64,000 nt of DNA from Candidatus Sericytochromatia bacterium S15B-MN24 CBMW_12 (GCA_002083825.1 DAZV01000026.1:509185-573184), one strand, 5' to 3'; positions 1-8,723 are shown, counted from the stretch's first letter. The notes: a model not told the origin generated them from the sequence alone. Program-made: numbers and translations.

Positions 1-1098
1 CTGGTTGTAGACGATATTGTAGGCCTGGGAGGCGAAGGAGAAGGTGAGCGGGGAGGTGACGCCCGAGTAGGACTCGGTAATATTGGAGTTGTCCCAGATG
101 ATCTGTCGGCCGTCCTTGGCCTGGGGGACCTTGAGGTTGGTGATGGGTCGGGATTGCAGGATCAGGAACCGGCCTTCGCTCAGGGCCCATTCGATGTCCT
201 GGGGCGCTCCGTAGCGTTTTTCGATTTCCGAGCCCATGCGCGCCAGCTCCTGGGCTTGCTCGGGGGTCAGGCAAGCGATTTCCTGGAGTTCGAGCGGCAC
301 GGGAACTTCGCGGGTGCCGTGTCCGCGTTGGTCGTCGAAGGCGATCATGAGGGGCTTGGCGACGCGTTCGGTGGCGAGCTCGCCGGATTCCTTGCGGACC
401 TGGAAGGAGTCGGTGTCGAGGGCGCCGGAGACGATGCCTTCGCCGGTGCCGTAGGTGCCGTTGATGACGAGGAGGTCGCGATCGCCGCTCAGGGGGTCGG
501 CGGTGAACATGACTCCCGAGACGCGGGGGTTCACCATTTCCTGGACGATGACGGCGATGTCGATGGCCAGGACATCTGCGCCCTTCATAAACCGGTAACT
601 CAGCGCGCGTTCGGAAAATGCGGACGCCCAGCAGGCTTTGATGGAGGTGGTGATGGCATCTTGACCCTTCACGAAGAGGAAGGAGTCCATTTGGCCGGCG
701 TAGGAGTCCTTGGAGCCGTCTTCGCCGAGGGCGGAGGAGCGGACGGCGACGAAGGTGTCGGGGAAGGACTCGGCGACTTGAAGGCGGAAGGGTTCGAGCA
801 GGGTCTCGGGGAGGCTTTGGGCCATGATCAGGGCGTGGATGGTCTGGCTGGCGGCTCGGACGGCCTCGAGTTTCTTGAAGTCGAGGGTGCCGAGCAGATT
901 GCGGACGACGTCGAGGAGGTTTGAGTCCTCGGCGGGGTTTCCGCGCATGAAGGCGCGGAAGGTGGAGACGGGCAGGGTGAGGAAGCGGGGGACGGGGAAG
1001 CCGTTTTCCGTCAGGAAGTGGAGGTTGGCGGCCTTTCCTCCGAGTTCCTGGTCATCGCGGGGGGGGGCGGCGAGGTCGGCCTGAGGCTCGAGGATCAT
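1..1098 (-). CDS. PEP synthase / pyruvate phosphate dikinase-like enzyme, N-terminal part (truncated by window edge)
   Basis: The N-terminal 366 codons form the ATP-grasp nucleotide-binding domain of the PEP synthase/PPDK family. Visible landmarks are ELGGKAANL near residue 20, VRSSALGEDG, NPRVSGVMFTADP and a closing EWAL...FLILQSRPIT block. The phosphohistidine and PEP/pyruvate-binding domains would lie beyond base 1, so it is not clear whether this is a full ppsA or one of the shorter PEP/pyruvate-binding paralogues. The ATG at 1098 follows a clear AAGGAG. It sits 11 bases downstream of a UbiA-type gene on the same strand, which suggests co-transcription. Known family members make PEP from pyruvate and ATP; the role here is inferred. 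Confidence 0.8.
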   Translation of the reverse strand, partial: MILEPQADLAAPPRDDQELGGKAANLHFLTENGFPVPRFLTLPVSTFRAFMRGNPAEDSNLLDVVRNLLGTLDFKKLEAVRAASQTIHALIMAQSLPETLLEPFRLQVAESFPDTFVAVRSSALGEDGSKDSYAGQMDSFLFVKGQDAITTSIKACWASAFSERALSYRFMKGADVLAIDIAVIVQEMVNPRVSGVMFTADPLSGDRDLLVINGTYGTGEGIVSGALDTDSFQVRKESGELATERVAKPLMIAFDDQRGHGTREVPVPLELQEIACLTPEQAQELARMGSEIEKRYGAPQDIEWALSEGRFLILQSRPITNLKVPQAKDGRQIIWDNSNITESYSGVTSPLTFSFASQAYNIVYNQ

Positions 1099-1109
1099 GG
1101 GTTTTCTCC

Positions 1110-2057
1110 TTAGAAGTTCAGGCGGATGCCTTGTCCGGCAAGCGAGCCGAGGGCGATGGCGAGGTAGCTCGATAGCATGGTGACGGCGGCCCAGTCGCCG
1201 AGTCTCCGGGCGCCCTTGGCGGTGGGCTTGCGCCAGAAGAGGGCGAAGCCGACCTGCATGAGGATGACACCCACGAGGAGGATCCCGAAGGCGTAGGGGG
1301 GGAAGTCGAGGAAGACGCCGAGGGCGCCCGCGCAGGTGGCGCCGGCGCCCAGGATGGCGAAGGCGAGCACGGAAGCGCCCGAGGGGCCGAAGTGCTTGGA
1401 GTAGGTGTCTATTTGGTCGTGCTCTTCCTCGGGCATGCGGATCTTGCGGGACATTTCCCAGCCCAGGCCGGTGCCGACGCCCATGCCGAGTTGCAGCCAG
1501 AACATGGCGTTCCAGCCTCCACCGGTGGGGATGGCCACCAGGCTGTAAACATAGAGACAGAGCAAGGGCGTGATAAGTTGATGTGTCAGCGCGTAGACGA
1601 TCAGGTGGCGGTTCAGCCACTCCGCGACGAAGAACTCCTTGAACATCACCATGGCGAAGGCGATGACAATCAAACATGCTGCCACTGCTGGGAGACCGAC
1701 GAGGGCGTTGACCAGCAGCATGACGGCGATGACGACGGCTCCGACGATTTTCAGCTCGGAGAGGGGCATGATGCCGCGGGAGACGATCCGGTCGGGGTGG
1801 GCGACGACGTCCTTGGCGTAATCCTTGAACTCGTCGAGGATCCTCAGGAAGAAGAGGGCGAAGAGGACGGTGATCATGCCGGCGATGGCCGGCATCCCCA
1901 GCAAGGTCTCGCGGGGGCGCAAGAGGCGCTCCGAGAGCAGGTAGCTGCTGAAGAAGAAGGCGATGACCACCACCAGGTGCGTCGCAAGCGGGAAGCGCTC
2001 GTCGAGGTACAGCTTGAAGCGCTTCGCGAAGGGCAGGTCGACCGATTGGGTGGCCAA
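1110..2057 (-). CDS. UbiA-family prenyltransferase-like membrane protein
   Basis: A polytopic membrane protein of about 315 residues with the two Asp-rich signatures of the UbiA superfamily: RILDEFKDYAKD in the first third and a later acidic stretch around EEEHDQIDTYSK. UbiA enzymes transfer prenyl chains to aromatic or other acceptors in the membrane. The acceptor cannot be read from the sequence. A TTG at 2057 is preferred because GAGAGGAG lies 6 bases before it; the GTG at 2081 has no such site. It heads a probable two-gene unit with the PEP-synthase-like gene and is divergent from btaA. Confidence 0.75.
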   Translation of the reverse strand: MATQSVDLPFAKRFKLYLDERFPLATHLVVVIAFFFSSYLLSERLLRPRETLLGMPAIAGMITVLFALFFLRILDEFKDYAKDVVAHPDRIVSRGIMPLSELKIVGAVVIAVMLLVNALVGLPAVAACLIVIAFAMVMFKEFFVAEWLNRHLIVYALTHQLITPLLCLYVYSLVAIPTGGGWNAMFWLQLGMGVGTGLGWEMSRKIRMPEEEHDQIDTYSKHFGPSGASVLAFAILGAGATCAGALGVFLDFPPYAFGILLVGVILMQVGFALFWRKPTAKGARRLGDWAAVTMLSSYLAIALGSLAGQGIRLNF

Positions 2058-2082
2058 TGGATTCTCCTCTCTGGGTGACACT

Positions 2083-2098
2083 AGGTAGTTTTACCCCA
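2083..2098 (+). promoter_or_regulatory. Weak copy of the recurrent GTAGTTT motif upstream of btaA
   Basis: AGGTAGTTTTACCCC lies between the divergent UbiA-like and btaA genes, oriented toward btaA. It shares the GTAGTTT core with copies at 16983, 31844 and 46622 but lacks the CSGAT half at the usual distance, so it is only a possible member of the set. Confidence 0.25.
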
Positions 2099-2212
2099 GG
2101 TAAGCGCCGATTGAAAGCTCCATGGGCGGGGCCGCGCGCAGCCGGCGACGTGAAATGTTCGCGCTTGCCCGTGGTACAAGGCTTCTGGACCGAGAAAGTG
2201 AGAGGCCAAGAC

Positions 2213-3367
2213 GTGAAAGACGCAACTCCCCTGAAAAACCGGACACAACCCCTGCGAGTCACCCGCAACCTCCGCTCCGAGGTCGCCGATCGCCCTTTCT
2301 TCCGTAGTATCGGCTACAGCAACTGCTGGGAAGACCCGGAGATCCTGCAAGAAGCGCTGCAGGTGGGCTCGGGGGACGTCTGCTTCTCTATTACCTCGGG
2401 AGGCTGCAACACGCTCGATCTGCTGCGCCATGACCCGGCTCGCGTCGTCGCCCTCGACTTCAACCCCAACCAGAATCACCTGTTGCGACTCAAGATAGCG
2501 GCGTTCCAGACCCTCGAGCATGGCGAGATGCTCGAATTGCTAGGGATACGCGAATCCACCCGCCGCCGCTCGCTGTTCCGCAAGCTCGAGGTAGCCCTGC
2601 CGGGTGAAACCCGCGATTTCTGGGAAGCGAATCGGGTCCTGGTGGAGCGCGGCGTCATGGTTTCAGGCCGCCTGGAGCGCTACCTGCTGGCCTTCGGCAA
2701 TCTCATGCGCACGATATACGGCGGCAAGCGAATCCGGCGATTCTTCGATTGTGACTCGCTCGACGCGCAGCGCGCCTTTTACGAGAAGGAAATCGACGGT
2801 CCCCTCTGGCGGGTGATTTTCGACCTCTTCTTCAGCCGGGCGGTCATGAGCCGCACCAAGGACAAGGAACACTTCCGGCTGGTGGATTTCCAGGATTTCG
2901 GGAAGATCTTCCGGGCTCGCACCGAGCATGCATTCACGCGGATTCCCCTTCGCGGCAATTACTTCCTGGCCCTCATTCTGCTGGGGCACTACCTCGACGA
3001 GGACGCCCTGCCGGCCTACCTGACGCGCGCGAACTTCGACCTCATGCGCGAACGGGTCGACCGTATCGAGATCGTCACCGGCGAGATCGAGCAGTACCTG
3101 GTGAGTCTTGCGGACGATACCTTTACGCGCTTCAACGTCTCCAACCTCTTCGACTGGATCCAGACGCCGATCTTCATCCGGCTTCACGAGGAGATTGTTC
3201 GCACGGGGCGCAACGGGGCGCGCATGGCCAACTGGAATACCTTGCTCGCGCGGCCCATTCCCGCGGAGGTGACCCAGATCGAGAGGCTAGCGATCGGCGC
3301 CGAGCTTCTCGAGCGGGATCGCGCTTTTCTCTACGCGAACCTCGAGGTAGGCGTCATCAACAAGTAG
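2213..3367 (+). CDS. btaA: BtaA-like S-adenosylmethionine:diacylglycerol 3-amino-3-carboxypropyltransferase (DUF3419)
   Basis: DUF3419-family protein with the signatures SIGYSNCWEDP, a SAM-binding segment SGGCNTLDLL and VALDFNPNQ. In known systems BtaA moves the aminocarboxypropyl group of SAM onto diacylglycerol to make diacylglyceryl-homoserine, the first step to betaine lipids. The N-methylating partner BtaB is not fused to it and is not seen nearby. GTG at 2213 is chosen because GAGG lies 7 bases upstream; earlier in-frame starts would run into the divergent gene. Its 3' end overlaps the convergent lipid-kinase gene by 81 bases, so the two reading frames share sequence on opposite strands. 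Confidence 0.8.
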   Translation: MKDATPLKNRTQPLRVTRNLRSEVADRPFFRSIGYSNCWEDPEILQEALQVGSGDVCFSITSGGCNTLDLLRHDPARVVALDFNPNQNHLLRLKIAAFQTLEHGEMLELLGIRESTRRRSLFRKLEVALPGETRDFWEANRVLVERGVMVSGRLERYLLAFGNLMRTIYGGKRIRRFFDCDSLDAQRAFYEKEIDGPLWRVIFDLFFSRAVMSRTKDKEHFRLVDFQDFGKIFRARTEHAFTRIPLRGNYFLALILLGHYLDEDALPAYLTRANFDLMRERVDRIEIVTGEIEQYLVSLADDTFTRFNVSNLFDWIQTPIFIRLHEEIVRTGRNGARMANWNTLLARPIPAEVTQIERLAIGAELLERDRAFLYANLEVGVINK

Positions 3368-4279
3368 TCTGCCCGAGATCACCCGCAAGGCCCCGGGCAC
3401 GACGCTGAGTTCCATGCGTTTGCTCGTGGCCAGCACCTCGCCGTCCCCGATGAAGACCTTGTCCTCGGAGGCGGTGATCGTGAATGCGCGCCCTTCGCGC
3501 ATCATGACGTCCTTGCGGCGGGAGTGCCTTCCCTTCAGACTCATCAGGGTGACCGTCACGATGGATTGCAGGCGGTTGCGCTGACGCATGACGCAGAGGC
3601 CCAGTTTACCGTCCGCCATGTGGGCACCGGGGTAGGAGACCACGATCTTGCCGATGGAAGGCTGGTTGTTGACGAAGAGCGCTATCGTGCGCATGGGGCC
3701 AAGATCTTGCCCATCGGCGGAAACGGCGAGATCGCTGACGATTCGGCGGGAGAATAGCAGCAAGATGAAGCTGTAGAGGACGTAGACCGGGCTCCCGAGG
3801 ATCTTGACGGTTTTCCGGATGGCTCCTTGCCGGGCCTTGAGCCGATTGACGCCCACCGCGACGTCGCTGAGGACGCCCAGGCCGCCGGCGGTGGCGAAGA
3901 GGCGGTCGTTGACGCGGACGAGGTCGATGGTCTGGACCAGGCCTCTGCGAGCCACGGCGCAGGCCCCGCGGGGATTGAGCGGGATGTCCAGGTGGGAGGC
4001 GAGATCGTTGGCGGTTCCGGCGGGGATGATGGCGAGGGGCGTGGCGGAGTGGGCGAGTTGATTGACCACGGCGTTGACGGTGCCGTCTCCGCCGACGACG
4101 AGGACCAGGTCGGTGCCGTCGGTGGTGGCGGCTTTGGCGGCCAGGCAGAGGGCCTGGTAGGAGTCGGGAGTGAGGACGTTGAGGTGGCAGTCGGCGAAGG
4201 CGCTCCGGATGGCGTCGAGGCGTCGGCGATCGCAGCCGTTGCGGGCCGCTCGATTGATGAGTACGGTGACTTTCCGCAA
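3287..4279 (-). CDS. Diacylglycerol/sphingosine-type lipid kinase (YegS/DagK family)
   Basis: About 330 residues with the family's nucleotide-binding GGDGT motif (LVVGGDGTVNAVV) and the PAGTANDLA motif that follows it. A beta-rich C-terminal domain contains GDGEV. The family phosphorylates diacylglycerol or related lipids at the membrane. A TTG at 4279 is preferred because GGGAGGGAG sits just upstream; an ATG at 4300 and one at 4351 are in frame but lack ribosome-binding sites. It converges on and overlaps btaA, which also uses diacylglycerol, so the two may compete for the same pool. That link is inference. Confidence 0.82.
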   Translation of the reverse strand: MRKVTVLINRAARNGCDRRRLDAIRSAFADCHLNVLTPDSYQALCLAAKAATTDGTDLVLVVGGDGTVNAVVNQLAHSATPLAIIPAGTANDLASHLDIPLNPRGACAVARRGLVQTIDLVRVNDRLFATAGGLGVLSDVAVGVNRLKARQGAIRKTVKILGSPVYVLYSFILLLFSRRIVSDLAVSADGQDLGPMRTIALFVNNQPSIGKIVVSYPGAHMADGKLGLCVMRQRNRLQSIVTVTLMSLKGRHSRRKDVMMREGRAFTITASEDKVFIGDGEVLATSKRMELSVVPGALRVISGRLLVDDAYLEVRVEKSAIPLEKLGADR

Positions 4280-4501
4280 AAAACACTCCCTCCCTTGCAT
4301 TCCAACCCTGGAATTATCCCTGGTGGGACGGGTTCCTGTATAGCGAAACAACGATTCTTCCGGAGAGCAAGGGCGGGAAATCAGCCCCGTTGAAAGGGAC
4401 TAAGCGCGTCCGCGAGGGGTGAGCTTGGCCGGTCGTTCTGGGTATGAAGAGTCTGAAGCGAAGGTGATGAGTGCTTCATGCCCAGAAGAGAGGACGCCGG
4501 G

Positions 4502-5752
4502 ATGTATCCATCCGACCCCAGGGAGCCCTTTGCCGCATCGGTCCCGTACAAGAAGGCCTACACCGAGGATTCGCTGGCCGCCCGTCGGGCCTGGACCGAG
4601 GAGAAGACGCAGCGCGATCTCTCCGCGCTGGATGGTCGGACGCCCGGGGACGCGGCGATTTTCAAGGGAAACATCGAGGGGCATATCGGGTTCGTGCAGA
4701 TCCCCATCGGGGTGGCGGGACCGATCTTGATCCTGGGGGAGCATGCCCAGGGGCATTTCTACGTTCCGTTGGCGACGACGGAGGGGGCTCTGGTTGCGAG
4801 TTGCTCGCGCGGGGCGCGGGCGGTCACGGAAAGCGGCGGGGCGAGCGTTCGGGTGGTCAAGGATCAGATGATGCGCGCGCCGATGTTCACGTTCGAGTCG
4901 CTGATAGACTCCGTGGCGTTCGTCGCCTGGGTGGAGCGTCACGAGGCCAACATCCGGTCGGTTGCCGAGAGCCAGTCACGAATCGCCAAGCTTCTCGATA
5001 TCTCTCCGATCAACCTGGGCGATATCGTCTGCCTCCAGCTCTCGTACTTCACGGGGGACGCCTACGGGGCCAACATGGTCATGAAGTGCTCTTGGGCGGT
5101 CTGTCAGTACATCCGGACGGAGTTTCCGCGCGAGACGGGCATCACGCCGATGGACTGGTATATCGACTCGCAGATGGGGGCTGAGAAGAAGGTCAACGCG
5201 ATGACCTACAGCACGTCGCTGCGCGGCAAGCGGGTCGTGGCCGAGGTTCATCTGAAGCGGGACGTGATGAATCGGATATTGCGGGTGAGCCCGGAGGATC
5301 TCTTCGAGGCGCTGGTGGCGGGGGTGGGTCCTAACATCGCGTCGGTTTCCATAGGCTGCAACGTGAACTTCGCGAACGCGGTGGCGGCGATCTTCGCGGC
5401 GACGGGCCAGGACGTCGCGTCGGTACCGGAGTCGGCGCAGGGGCAGCTGTCCTTCAGGTTGGAGGCGGACGGGATGTACTTCGGGGTGATGATGCCGGGG
5501 GTGGTGGTGGCGACGGTCGGCGGAGGCACCGGCCTGCCGAGCCAGCGGGCCTGCCTGGAGATGATGGCTTGCTACGGGACCGGCAAGGCCAAGAAGCTGG
5601 CCGAGATCGTGGCGGTGACGGCCATGTGCCTGGATCTTTCGACGTACTCGGCGATTGCCGCCGATCACTTCGTGCAGGCCCATGAGCGCCTCGGGCGCAA
5701 CCGCCCGCGCACCGGTCAATTGGTCCCACCCCCTGGGTTCAAGTCTTCTTAG
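4502..5752 (+). CDS. Hydroxymethylglutaryl-CoA reductase
   Basis: A full-length catalytic domain of about 416 residues. Recognisable HMG-CoA reductase blocks are GHIGFVQIPIGVAGP, the substrate-loop YVPLATTEGALVAS with the catalytic Glu, TGDAYGANM (cofactor region), VATVGGGTGLPSQ, and a C-terminal His in AHERLGRN. The enzyme reduces HMG-CoA to mevalonate with NAD(P)H, the committed step of the mevalonate isoprenoid route. ATG 4502 follows GAGAGGA by about 8 bases; ATG 4478 is an alternative. No other mevalonate-pathway gene is visible, though a UbiA-type prenyltransferase lies 2.4 kb away. Its 3' end overlaps the convergent GAF gene by 14 bases. Confidence 0.9.
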   Translation: MYPSDPREPFAASVPYKKAYTEDSLAARRAWTEEKTQRDLSALDGRTPGDAAIFKGNIEGHIGFVQIPIGVAGPILILGEHAQGHFYVPLATTEGALVASCSRGARAVTESGGASVRVVKDQMMRAPMFTFESLIDSVAFVAWVERHEANIRSVAESQSRIAKLLDISPINLGDIVCLQLSYFTGDAYGANMVMKCSWAVCQYIRTEFPRETGITPMDWYIDSQMGAEKKVNAMTYSTSLRGKRVVAEVHLKRDVMNRILRVSPEDLFEALVAGVGPNIASVSIGCNVNFANAVAAIFAATGQDVASVPESAQGQLSFRLEADGMYFGVMMPGVVVATVGGGTGLPSQRACLEMMACYGTGKAKKLAEIVAVTAMCLDLSTYSAIAADHFVQAHERLGRNRPRTGQLVPPPGFKSS

Positions 5753-6320
5753 CCAGCGAGGTTTCAGCCAGCAACCTCCCGAACGCTTCATCGATCGCCG
5801 GGCTCAGCGCCGCGAGAATGCCCGCATGCTTGGCTTGGTAGGCATCGGGATCCGTGCGGGTCACGAAGAGCACGCCGATGGGCGAATCGTTCCGGTAGAT
5901 AGGCAACGCCAGACTGCTGCGCATGCCCTCCTCGATGAGCCTCTTGGTGCTCAAGGACGAGGGACGAAGGCTCTGGTAGTGCTTGAGATCGTGGATGATC
6001 CGGACGGCATGTTCGCGGATCATCGGCTCGAGGCTAGAGCCCAGTAACGGCCGGCTTTCACCGGTCTCCCAGCGGAGGGAGTGGGTGGAAGCGACGCGAA
6101 GCGCGGTCAGCCGATGGCCACCGTCGGTGATTTCGGCCAGTCCCAGGCGATCGAAGGGAATGTCGGTTTCGAAATCGGCGGCCAGCAGGTCGAAGGCCTC
6201 ATCGAGGTTGCGGGCGGCTCTCAGGCAATCGCGCAAGCCAGCCAGCCGTTCGGATTGATCGGGCGAGGGGGGGGGAGTCTCGCCCTGCAAGGGGTGCAAA
6301 AACTCGACGTTGAACGTCAT
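5739..6320 (-). CDS. GAF-domain protein
   Basis: A protein of 193 residues that is essentially one GAF domain. Its pattern is LRDCLRAARNLDEAFDLLAADFE, FDRLGLAEI, a central helix with RLIEEGMRSSLALPIY, and a closing PIGVLFVTRTDPDAY. GAF domains sense small ligands or redox state and usually couple to an output domain; none is attached here. ATG 6320 follows AAGGAGG by 5 bases. A long open frame continues upstream on the same strand, but it is the complement of the next gene and is not part of this protein. A diverged copy of the recurrent motif lies 50-68 bases upstream. Confidence 0.75.
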   Translation of the reverse strand: MTFNVEFLHPLQGETPPPSPDQSERLAGLRDCLRAARNLDEAFDLLAADFETDIPFDRLGLAEITDGGHRLTALRVASTHSLRWETGESRPLLGSSLEPMIREHAVRIIHDLKHYQSLRPSSLSTKRLIEEGMRSSLALPIYRNDSPIGVLFVTRTDPDAYQAKHAGILAALSPAIDEAFGRLLAETSLAKKT

Positions 6321-6368
6321 CAGCGCCTCCTTCCGGATCTCCTTCACCATGAGGCCTGGGCGATTCGT

Positions 6369-6388
6369 CGTCAACGAAATAACTACCG
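6369..6388 (-). promoter_or_regulatory. Possible copy of the recurrent motif upstream of the GAF gene
   Basis: Reading toward the GAF gene the strand gives GGTAGTTATTTCGTTGACG. This matches the nirS and nirE copies at GTAGTT, the TTCG and the TGAC, with one base fewer between the halves. Support is moderate because of the changed spacing. Confidence 0.35.
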
Positions 6389-6563
6389 AAGATCCGCCCT
6401 TCGGCCCGGCCCGGATGCTCGGAACCCGGGTAGAATCGCTCGAAACCGGGTATGCAAGAGCATGGTGCGGATGAGCCGCCGACCATTCCTGCGACCGTCC
6501 CGCGACTTGACGCCCGAGACGCCTGGGACTGGGCGGGCGCTCGAGGAGGAAGCTGAGGAAGCT

Positions 6564-7322
6564 ATGGAAACGGTGCCCACGGGCCTCTTCAGGCAACTGA
6601 CCATGTCGGTCACGGGGTACCCCGCCTTGGCGCCTCAACTCAGAGCCCGCGTGGGAGCCGTGTCCGAAGTGGTCGCCGTCCGACCGGCCGCCGAAGACCC
6701 TTTTGCCTCCCTTACGCTCGAATTGCAGGTTCGCAGGAAGGCCTACATCAAGGCCTTCGAACTGCTGAGCGTCGTCTACGAAGCCCTGAGAAGCGCGGGG
6801 ACGAGCCGCGAAGCGCCTTCCGCGCGGCTTCGCCTCTTCATCGCAGGAGCCGCTCCCGCGCTCCAAGCCCTCAACGCCTTGATCCTCGGACCGCTCGCGT
6901 GCACCGACTTCGCCCGCTCCGCGAAGACCCGGCTGGCGCGAGGCATTCATGCGCGCGAACGCGATCACGCCAGCCTCTGGGACCTCGGTATCCGCATGGA
7001 CGACCAGATGGGCCTCTCGGGGCCGGTCATGCCGCCGATGGACGCCAGCCGCCTCGCCGGAACCCTGCACGAGGCCTGCCACGGCCCGAGAGCTCTGGCT
7101 TCCATCTTGATCGAACTCGCCGGCGAAGCCTGGGGCAACGTCCTGAGCCCGGATCATTCCGAGGTTGGGAAGGCCTGGGCTGCTTTCGCCCGCGCCCGAT
7201 GGACCGAGGCCGAGCTTCGCAACCGCTCGCGCCTCTTCAGCGCCCTCGCGCGCCGCCTCTTGAGCATGCGCGAGCGCCTCGACCGTCAAGCGCGCATGCT
7301 CCGGCTTCCCTTGGAACCATGA
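6564..7322 (+). CDS. Hypothetical protein, helical, about 252 residues
   Basis: Not recognised. The protein is rich in Ala, Arg and Leu and predicted largely helical, with no signal peptide, membrane segment or cysteine motif that stands out. ATG 6564 follows GAGGAAG; an earlier in-frame start near 6471 would add about 31 residues. It ends in an ATGA overlap with the following CDF transporter gene, so the two are probably translated together. That makes a role near metal transport possible but unproven. Confidence 0.55.
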   Translation: METVPTGLFRQLTMSVTGYPALAPQLRARVGAVSEVVAVRPAAEDPFASLTLELQVRRKAYIKAFELLSVVYEALRSAGTSREAPSARLRLFIAGAAPALQALNALILGPLACTDFARSAKTRLARGIHARERDHASLWDLGIRMDDQMGLSGPVMPPMDASRLAGTLHEACHGPRALASILIELAGEAWGNVLSPDHSEVGKAWAAFARARWTEAELRNRSRLFSALARRLLSMRERLDRQARMLRLPLEP

Positions 7323-8251
7323 CGACGCCTCCCGCCGACGTGCTCAAGCGCCCCCGCGAGGTCCGCAGAGTCCTCTGGATCGTCCTCGGGCTCAACCTGC
7401 TCGTCGCCGCCGTCAAGGCCCTGATCGGCTTCTGGACCGGCTCGCTCGGCGTCATGGGAGACGCCCTTCACTCCACCACCGACGGTCTCTCCAATGTCGT
7501 CGGGCTCGTGGGCATTCATTTTGCCATCTCGCCGCCCGACCGCGAGCATCCCTATGGCCATGCCAAGTTCGAGACCATGGCGGGCTTCGGCATCGCATGC
7601 TTTCTCTTGATCACCGGGTTCGAGCTGACCCAGCAGGCCATCCAGCGCCTCCTCAGCCCGGGAACCCATGTCATCGAGGCGGGTCTTCCCGCCATTCTCC
7701 TGCTCGCCAGCACCTTTCTGGTCAACCTGGGGGTCACGCTCTACGAGGCGCGCGAAGCCAAGCGGCTCGACAGCGATCTGCTCGCTGCCGACGCTTCCCA
7801 TACGCGTAGCGACCTCCTGGTCACGCTCAGCTTGGTCGGCGGCATCATTCTCGCCGATCGCGGGCTGCCCTGGCTGGATCCCGTGCTCACGCTCGGAATC
7901 GCGGGGGTCATCGTACTCAGCGGACTGCGGATCATTCGCGTGAACATGCCGACCCTGGTCGATGAGGCCTTCCTCGATCCTGACGAGATCTGGCGCGCGG
8001 CCATGACCTGCCCGGGAGTGGAGGACTGTGGAACGGTTCGAACGCGCGGTCGGCCAGGTTGGGCCTTCACCGAGCTCACCATCCACGTCCGGCCGGATCT
8101 CTCGGTGGTCGAGGCTCACCAGATTGCCGATCACCTCGAGAAGGACCTCATCGCGCGTTTCGGAGCCATGGAGATCGTGATCCACGTCGAGCCGACACGC
8201 GAGAAAGGGTCCCCCCCCTCGGTGGGGACCCTTCACGACCATTCCGCCTGA
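7319..8251 (+). CDS. Cation diffusion facilitator (CDF) family metal transporter
   Basis: A protein of 310 residues with the CDF layout. It has TM1 followed by GSLGVMGDALHSTTDGLSNV, where the H-x3-D metal site of TM2 is visible. The second site lies in TM5 at ADASHTRSDLL, again H-x3-D. After about six membrane segments comes a cytosolic ferredoxin-like domain from GVEDCGTVRTR to IVIHVEP. CDF proteins export Zn, Fe, Mn or Co in exchange for protons. The specificity cannot be told from sequence. The start overlaps the stop of the upstream gene, and the 3' end contains a 10-base inverted repeat that may end transcription. Confidence 0.88.
   Translation: MTTPPADVLKRPREVRRVLWIVLGLNLLVAAVKALIGFWTGSLGVMGDALHSTTDGLSNVVGLVGIHFAISPPDREHPYGHAKFETMAGFGIACFLLITGFELTQQAIQRLLSPGTHVIEAGLPAILLLASTFLVNLGVTLYEAREAKRLDSDLLAADASHTRSDLLVTLSLVGGIILADRGLPWLDPVLTLGIAGVIVLSGLRIIRVNMPTLVDEAFLDPDEIWRAAMTCPGVEDCGTVRTRGRPGWAFTELTIHVRPDLSVVEAHQIADHLEKDLIARFGAMEIVIHVEPTREKGSPPSVGTLHDHSA
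8205..8233 (+). terminator. Inverted repeat inside the 3' end of the CDF gene, possible terminator
   Basis: AAGGGTCCCC (8205-8214) pairs perfectly with GGGGACCCTT (8224-8233) around a 9-base loop. No U-run follows and the hairpin lies inside the coding end, so termination is uncertain. It sits between convergent genes. Confidence 0.35.
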
Positions 8252-8270
8252 GTGCGCGGATCGGGCGTCC

Positions 8271-8459
8271 TCAGGGCTGCGGCATGACCCCATGAAGCTC
8301 TCCGGCCGCGAGCAACGGCTCATGCCAAGGAGGCGGTTCAGGCGTTTCGCGGCTTCGCAGCCATCTGTCGATCGCCTCCTCGACCGTCAATCCGTCGGGC
8401 AAGGGTGCGTCGGCGCGCGGGGCACCGGAGAAGGGGATTCGGGAGAATGGGGCATCCAT
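8271..8459 (-). CDS. Small hypothetical protein, 62 residues
   Basis: Not recognised. The coding call rests on an excellent ribosome-binding site (AAAGGAGGT, 6 bases before ATG 8459) and a frame clean of stops. The product is acidic and Pro-rich with a central LTVEEAIDRWLRSRE helix, somewhat like small HTH or antitoxin-type proteins but too short to assign. No toxin partner is seen beside it. Confidence 0.5.
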   Translation of the reverse strand: MDAPFSRIPFSGAPRADAPLPDGLTVEEAIDRWLRSRETPEPPPWHEPLLAAGELHGVMPQP

Positions 8460-8618
8460 GGGGTACCTCCTTTCACCTTCGTTTGGCTACCCTCAGGTTA
8501 CCACCTCCGACGCCTTTTTGCTTCGGCAGGATCTACCGGACATGCATGGTCAGCAGACGTCGCCCATCGCGCTGGGAGTTGCGCTATGATTGAATCCCAC
8601 ACGGTTCAGGAGAGCGTC

Positions 8619-8723
8619 ATGCGCCGCTTGTTGATCGCCAAGAAAGGTTCCTCCGTTTCCGACGAGGCCGTACGGCCTTTCGCCAGGTCGTTCATGCCGA
8701 ACGACCTGGGGGTTTCCCCTTGA
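8619..8723 (+). CDS. Possible 34-residue leader peptide before the phospholipase-D-type gene
   Basis: ATG 8619 follows AGGAGAG by 4 bases and opens a short frame whose TGA overlaps the TTG start of the next gene (TTGA). The overlap suggests translational coupling of a small upstream peptide to the PLD-type protein. The product is basic, starts MRRLLIAKKG and resembles nothing known. It may equally be untranslated leader. Confidence 0.3.
   Translation: MRRLLIAKKGSSVSDEAVRPFARSFMPNDLGVSP

Noticed and set aside
6321..7289. A long minus-strand open frame continuing upstream of the GAF gene.
   Set aside because: It is antisense to the plus-strand gene at 6564, and the GAF protein has a strong start site at 6320.
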